Assembly: GCF_017654505.1 (NCBI RefSeq) | Contig: NC_054538.1 | Location: 52,873,786 to 52,937,785 of the forward strand | Length of the DNA stretch: 64,000 nt | Reading direction: 5' to 3' | Source of the DNA: Polyodon spathula | Lineage: Eukaryota > Chordata > Actinopteri > Acipenseriformes > Polyodontidae | In this document: positions 58,855 through 64,000 of the stretch, piece after piece | Layout: each line of letters starts with the position of its first letter | Position numbering within the stretch: the stretch's first letter is position 1 | The notes under the pieces: generated by a model | The model's database searches: none | What the model was told of the DNA's origin: nothing | What the model saw: the letters and a program-made list of their open reading frames with translations, nothing else | Translations under genes and position numbers: made by a program

Positions 58855-59840
58855 CTGTAATAGTGAGAATTCATTCAGGTTTTATGCTTTTGTGACACTT
58901 TTTAACTTTTTAAATAAGTGCTGCATTCCATCTGCATGATATAGTTATTTAATTTCCTACTTGTTGAATGTCATATTAAATTAATAGTCTTTTTTTTTTA
59001 TTATTATTGTTTATGCATAGATTTTTTATTGTTATGCTAGGAAACATCCGAAGGAAATTAGCTATTTAAATTGAGTATGATTATTTATATATATTTGAAT
59101 AATTATTTTAAAGACGTACAGTAGAGAAGTTAGTATTATTTTTGATCAACTTGTATTTCTAACTTAATATGAAATGACCTTATTTAGGATTAGAAAACAA
59201 TCAGCTTCCAGATCTAGTGGGCTTCTATTTTGTATAGAAGCCCGCTGGAACATTGAACTGCTTAACTGTGAATTAAATTTTAAATCAATTCGCGCATAAA
59301 TAATGTTTTTTTTTTTTTTTTCCCAGTCAAACTACAACTAACCCTGTTTGATAGTTACTTTCTGATGCTGGTCTAGAGACACCACAGGACAGTAATGAAG
59401 GCTCAATTCACTGCTACTGGACAGCAAATCAACAGGAAAGACATGAATGGTCCACAATTCTGTCATCAGCTGGATGCAAACAACACCCTCCCTCAAAACC
59501 AAACAGTCAAACTGCCAACCCTGTTTCAGTTCTTTCCGCACCAGCCAATCCACTCCCTGCCTGCTTGAATGACGCCCCGCCTCCAGGTTTCGAGTCTGAC
59601 TCTGTACTACACAGACTATTTAACAATCCTACAGTTAATTTATCTGGCAACGTCATCATAATAATAAAAACTGTTTTCTCTACATGTGTGTTGTTTTTCT
59701 ATTCTACTTATTTTAGGGACTATTTTCCTCAAGGTTAAGCGGCAAAATATCAGAAGTTCAAGGTAAATATAGGTTTTAAAGTTTTTTTTAAAAGAAAATA
59801 AGGAAATAAATAGTTTTCTAACAGCGATAGAGCCCTCTCG

Positions 59841-60296
59841 ATGCGGGCTCTACTATGGGAGATGACCTTGACTTTCCTTAGCACCCTTGCCTATGGCTCG
59901 GGACGCATAACCTTTGCCTTTGCAAGATTAAGCATGATTCTGAAAGGGAAACTGCCCTTATGTCTCAAGAGGAAAGTCTTCGACCAATGCATGCTGCCTA
60001 TGCTAACTTACAGATGCGAAACCTGGGCCCTCAGTGCAAAAATGACAAACAAATTACAAACAATTCAACTGCATATGGAAAGGTGCATGCTGGGAATAAC
60101 AAAAATAGACAGGAAAAGGAAGGAATGGATAAAAGTGCAAACAAAAATATGCAGTGTTATTATAAGAGCGAAAACTGAAAATACAGTAAGATGCTACAGG
60201 TTAAATTTAATTCTAATTAATAGATCTATAAAGATGTGGGTAAAAATGGTGTCACAACCTGTAGAACATAGTTGTAATGCCATAGAAAACCTATAA
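59841..60296 (+). pseudogene. LINE RT C-terminal fragment
   Basis: The open frame contains LKGKLPLCLKRKVFDQCMLP, LTYRCETWALSAKM, LQTIQLHMERCMLGITK and RKRKEWIKVQTK. This is the post-RT region typical of endonuclease-RT LINEs (YGCETW and ERxMLGITxxDR motifs). RT catalytic motifs and the endonuclease are absent. The clade is uncertain. Confidence 0.72.
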
Positions 60297-60343
60297 ATAT
60301 ACCTCCACCATTTACATTCAAACACATGCTCCCTTGAGAAATA

Positions 60344-60348
<5 letters not shown>

Positions 60349-60418
<70 letters not shown>
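60349..60418. repeat. (TA)n microsatellite
   Basis: About 70 bp of TA followed by a T run. Confidence 0.95.
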
Positions 60419-60426
<8 letters not shown>

Positions 60427-60687
60427 TTTTAATTTCCATATTGCCAGGGTTATTTTGTTTCACATTATATTCTTCACATTATTTTGTCACATTACTGTAA
60501 TAATGAAAGAAACAGACACTACCTCTGAATGTGACTGTTTTTTTAATTAGGCACTGAAGAACTGGATGGGTGTAATGAGTAACATATCCTACTCTCACCA
60601 CTTCTACATTCTAATATGAAATTACATAAGTCTACAATAGCTGAGAATCATAGCTTATGTTTTATTTTATTTTAATATCATAATACT

Positions 60688-60857
60688 TACTGATTTGTTC
60701 TCTGTTTCTTGCTCCTCATTAGAAACCGGTTCTTGCCTAGCCCCAGATGTTGTCATGGGCAGCACTTTAGGTGTTCTTGGTATGCTTTCTGTCTCAGGCC
60801 CCAGCTGATTAGCATGGCTCAGAAGCCCTTCCAGTGTCCCGACAACACCAGGAATAA
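60688..60857 (-). CDS. Candidate linker exon (B)
   Basis: Bounded by TTATGTTTTTAG (AG 60859-60858) and a perfect donor TCA|GTAAGT. It encodes IPGVVGTLEGLLSHANQLGP and then TSGARQEPVSNEEQETENKS without a stop; the other two frames are closed. It starts needing one base and ends in phase 0, the same phase signature as exon H. The Glu/Pro/Ser-rich content suggests a flexible linker. Confidence 0.5.
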
Positions 60858-61008
60858 CTAAAAACATAACAGCTGTAAAATGAAACTATTTGTAGCATAA
60901 TTACAACGCTTCCCTTGCCTTGATTTTTCTATTTACTTTTGATCCTCTGCTTCATTATTCAAATCTGATATCCTATTAAACATGGCATAATGAGTCAGAG
61001 ATAAAATG

Positions 61009-61137
61009 TCATGCATCTTTTAAAACTCTGATTGCTTCCTGCAAATGCTTGTTTTCCTGTAGAAGCTTTGCATTTTCTGCTTTCAGTTTGTCCTTCAGTC
61101 CTTCACTCTCTTTTGACATGAACTCCTTTATATGTTC
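61009..61137 (-). CDS. Candidate leucine-zipper exon (A)
   Basis: After TAATGTCTTTAG (AG 61139-61138) it encodes EHIKEFMSKESEG, then LKDKLKAENAKLLQENKH and LQEAIRVLK. Leucines at positions 1, 8, 15 and 22 with asparagines at 5 and 12 form a zipper, closely paralleling exon C. The frame ends at TGA 61009. The expected phase-1 donor would be AAAG|ATGCAT, again AT where GT is needed. Confidence 0.45.
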   Translation of the reverse strand, partial: EHIKEFMSKESEGLKDKLKAENAKLLQENKHLQEAIRVLKDA

Positions 61138-61140
61138 CTA

Positions 61141-62433
61141 AAGACATTAAAATAATAGTTAGAACTTCTCACCATGTAAAACACTGTTTGCATAATATAG
61201 TCAACATACAGTGCAGTAACATGTTATTCCAAACCTTTTGCACCTTTTTCAGAATTCCAAATGTGTTTTTCTGTTTTAATATTTTAGTTTTTTCTTATTT
61301 ATTTAAGCGTTTGTGGTTCCTAGCCAAAAAACTAATAAAAACAAATTAGGTAGAGCTTTCACAGAATAGAAATGTTTTTATATATACATTTAATGAATGT
61401 AATCTAAAACATACGATGTATGTACGCGTAAGTACGCATGTACAGTGTTCAGCATCTAGTTGAATAGATGCACATTACGTATTGTGATGATTTCAATAGC
61501 AAGGCTTGAGTTCTTACTTATAAACACAATATAAGTTTGATACTTATTCTGTTGGTGCAATGTTTAAAACAAAGTCTTCTTAACATGGTTGTCCCCTCAG
61601 TAGAAGTTAGTTGTGCAGCAGCACAGTGCAGTATCTCCGTGAAGGCTGTAGGCAAAAGCTTTCGTTGTTCTGGAGGGAGCCTATCTTCTATTGGACAGCT
61701 TTGAAGATTACATCATTGCGTCTTCATTGAAGAACTTAAGAGTTTGATAAGTTGAGAGTGATAAGATGTTTTGAAGAAAGAGTGAATCCAGAGAGAATCC
61801 AGAGAGAGCAGAGCATCCAGAGAGAAGAGAGAGTAAAAATCCTTGTTTTGAGTTTAAATAACACAATGTACAGGCTGTACTGTAAACAAATCCTTGTCAG
61901 TCCTTCCATTGGTCCACAGTATTTGATAGACAGTTGCGTGTCACGCAAAAAGGGTGTGTTAGAAATGGAATGTATCCGCCTATTTCGTTATCAAAGGATT
62001 TATTATTTATCATTTAAACCTCCTTTTCAATATAACTTTAGTTACAGTCATTGGAGAAGCATACACGTTTCAATTTCATTCTCTGTACAAAATTATGATT
62101 ACAAGCACATAAAACACACAATACAATCAAAGGATAATATTTAAAAATAGTTTTTAGTTTATAATATTCATTTAAAACACAATAAACACTACAGATTTAT
62201 TGGGAAACTATTAAAACTATTAAACTTGTGTCCACAAGTTATTAAAAATGATTCTTAAATCACTTTAACTAACTTTTAATACAATAATGGTACAACTGTA
62301 TCATCACTATAGCTTGCTTTGGTAAGTTTTATGACACCTTAGGAGGTCAGACAATCAGATAGCATTTTGGAATGTGAATGTGAGCTTCAAAGAGTTAACA
62401 CAGTTTATCTAATCAGCTTTTTAGTAGATCTGG
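61141..62433. other. No gene recognised
   Basis: AT-rich. A 130-codon frame at 61752-62144 has no domain and poor coding character. Confidence 0.5.
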
Positions 62434-62900
62434 TTAAGAGTGGCACATCCAGTAAAGGTGCTCCATGCAGATGTGCGCTATAGCCTGGAGATTACAAGTT
62501 TGAATCCAGGCTATGTCACTGCCGACAAGGAGTTCCTAGGGGGTGGCGCACAATTGGCCCATTGCCACCCGGGAGGAGGGAGGGCTGGGTCGGCCAAGTT
62601 GTGCTCAGTTCACCACGCACAAGCAACACCGGTGGTCTGGCCAGGCGCCTTTGGGCTTGCCTCTTAGCTGCCCAGAGCGGCATTGTCCTCCAATGCTGTA
62701 GCTCTTGGTGGCTGCATGGTGAGTCTGGAGTGTGTAAAGATGCAGGCAGCTGACGGCACACGTTTCGGAGGACAGCGTGTGTTCGTCTTTGCCCCTCTCG
62801 AGTCAGCGCAGGGGTGGTAGCGGTGACTGAGCCTAAAAAAAATAATTAGACATGACTAAAATGGGGAGAAAATAATAATTGACGACCACTAAATTAATAA
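62434..62900 (+). mobile_element. tRNA-derived SINE
   Basis: The tRNA-like head carries a B box (GTTTGAATCC, 62498-62507) at the right distance from an A-box-like stretch. The body blocks GGGGGTGGCGCACAATTGGCCC and TTTCGGAGGACAGCGTGT (read in part) are typical of a SINE common in ray-finned fishes. It ends in AAAATGGGGAGAAAATAATAA and A/T-rich repeats. Any frames in it are incidental. Confidence 0.88.
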
Positions 62901-62989
62901 TAAAAAAATAAATTTAAAAAAGTTCTGGATTCAGTGTTAACAGCCCAATCCCAACAACATGTCAACAGAGACAACATAATTAAATATCT

Positions 62990-63940
62990 GAGAAATGCTT
63001 ATATTAAAATAAATGTAACCATGAATTTCTTTGACACATCAGCTTGCCATCTCGATCCTGTTTAAACTTTCCCACCAGGATTGCGGTAACTGCTGCTCCC
63101 GCATCAAGCTTGAACTCTAGCTTTTCCCTGTAACGTAGCCTCTCTGTATTTGGCTCGTTTGCCCTTTAGAACATAGACCCAGACACAAGAACTGCACAAT
63201 GAATATACTTTCATATACTTTCATATACTTTTATTTTTACAAGACAAAATAAACACAACAAACCAAAAGCCTAGCTCAACCATAGAGCCTAACTTCACTT
63301 GCAACAGACCATATCAGACTGGACAGCTAAGCTGTTTACCAGTGACAAACACTTTTACAAACACTTTACACAATGCCTTTCTTTGTCTTAAACAGCTCTA
63401 AACAGCTCTTCTCTTCATAAACCAGCTCCCTGGTGATCTCTCTCTAATGGGGCTGGAAGCTCTCTTTTACAGTATATGGCTGTTCCCAGTTGACACCAAT
63501 TAGCTTGTTTGGGAACAGCCACATTTTCACATGTTTTTGTTAGGGACAGGAATTAACCCCGTCCCTACCAACCACCACCAAAACACAAACACCACCCAGA
63601 ATTTATTTACATGCAAAGCTCTTGCTCTGCCACATTTCTCCTTTAAGAACATCTGTTCGGTCCATTCACTGCAGTTACTGTTACTTCATCAAGAAATGCA
63701 AAATCCTCATCATTCCATTTTCATTGGTTACCTTCTGTAACGTTGCCTATGGTACGAGCACAGTGGCACACAACTGTATAGTGTCCCTTCTTATGGCATC
63801 TACAGCACTCAGCCTCTGTGGCTGGGCAGTCTTTCCACAGGTGTTTTCTACCACCACCACAGCGCCCACACTCTTGTCTTGACTGTGTGGAGCCTGACAT
63901 GCTGCAGGGTTTGTATTCAAGGTTTCTCTGCAAGCCATAG
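62990..63940 (-). pseudogene. Gypsy-type gag-pol remnant (nucleocapsid and protease)
   Basis: The minus strand encodes two zinc knuckles at 63880-63760 (CGRCGGGRKHLWKDC and CCRCHKKGHYTVVCH). After an inserted LTR the frame continues LEFKLDAGAAVTAI near 63112-63075, the retroelement aspartic-protease active site with the usual DTG or DSG changed to DAG. Family knowledge: the knuckles package RNA and the protease matures Gag-Pol. The Thr/Ser loss and the insertion make it inactive. Only this segment is seen; the rest would lie beyond the window end or is lost. Confidence 0.75.
63129..63634 (-). repeat. Solo LTR inside the gag-pol remnant
   Basis: On the minus strand it starts TGTGGCAGAGC (63634) and ends near CTACGTTACA (63129), with AATAAAAGTATATG about 120 bp before the end. 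It separates knuckle and protease sequences that belong together. The flanking duplication is unclear, so the inner boundary may be off by a few bases. Confidence 0.7.
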
Positions 63941-64000
63941 CTTTTTTTGACTCATCTGCCCCCTATTGGCTTTTGACCCTGTGTAACAGTGTCTGTTTCT

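Noticed and set aside
60920..60975. Possible 37-bp exon between candidate exons A and B
   Set aside because: It has AG and GTAAAT borders, but its phase does not fit exon B.
61752..62144. 130-codon plus-strand frame
   Set aside because: No domain, AT-driven composition, no splice or regulatory context.

Overview
The window reads as repeat-rich nuclear DNA of a fish-like vertebrate, most likely a ray-finned fish. The reasons are an intact SF3B5 gene, AT-rich non-coding sequence with long simple repeats, and a mix of DNA transposons (Tc1-like, Harbinger, hAT), LTR elements, DIRS, R2/HERO-like, L2 and L1-Tx1-like LINEs and a tRNA-headed SINE. The species cannot be fixed from the sequence; a sturgeon-like or other slowly evolving lineage is only a guess. 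Nothing bacterial, viral or CRISPR-like is present. || Layout. 1.6-4.4 kb: a complete gag-only LTR element with a 5-bp target duplication. 4.5-5.2 kb: a decayed Tc1-like transposase. 6.5-9.8 kb: a long inverted repeat (arms about 0.78 kb) around a nearly intact Tc1-like gene. 10.1-14.4 kb: an R2/HERO-like LINE with a duplicated 3' tail. 16.6-23.4 kb: solo LTRs, hAT and Harbinger remnants, an L2 LINE and a Tc1-like gene, several nested in one another. 24.9-32.7 kb: hAT and L1-Tx1 pieces, an LTR, a foldback element, a transposon ORF behind a 54-bp triplication, and a Tc1-like element with both termini. 34.0-37.7 kb: a rearranged LTR element, a solo LTR and a BED-finger fragment. || 38.5-40.9 kb is the clearest host locus: SF3B5 in one coding exon, a possible upstream non-coding exon with promoter motifs, and a 65-bp decayed SF3B5 fragment 1.4 kb downstream. 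|| 42.4-61.2 kb, minus strand, holds what look like exons of unannotated host genes. One is a cysteine-rich terminal exon with a poly(A) signal. The other is a set of exons encoding leucine-zipper coils followed by a BEN domain; three adjacent exons match in splice phase. Two LTR elements cut into exons of this set, so this copy is probably broken or exapted. The introns and flanks hold a DIRS remnant, solo LTRs, a Tc1-like fragment, a two-protein Harbinger remnant and a LINE fragment. || 62.4-64.0 kb: a tRNA-derived SINE, then a Gypsy-type gag-pol remnant split by a solo LTR. || Apart from SF3B5, no recognisable gene is intact. Most long open frames come from minisatellites or dead transposons.
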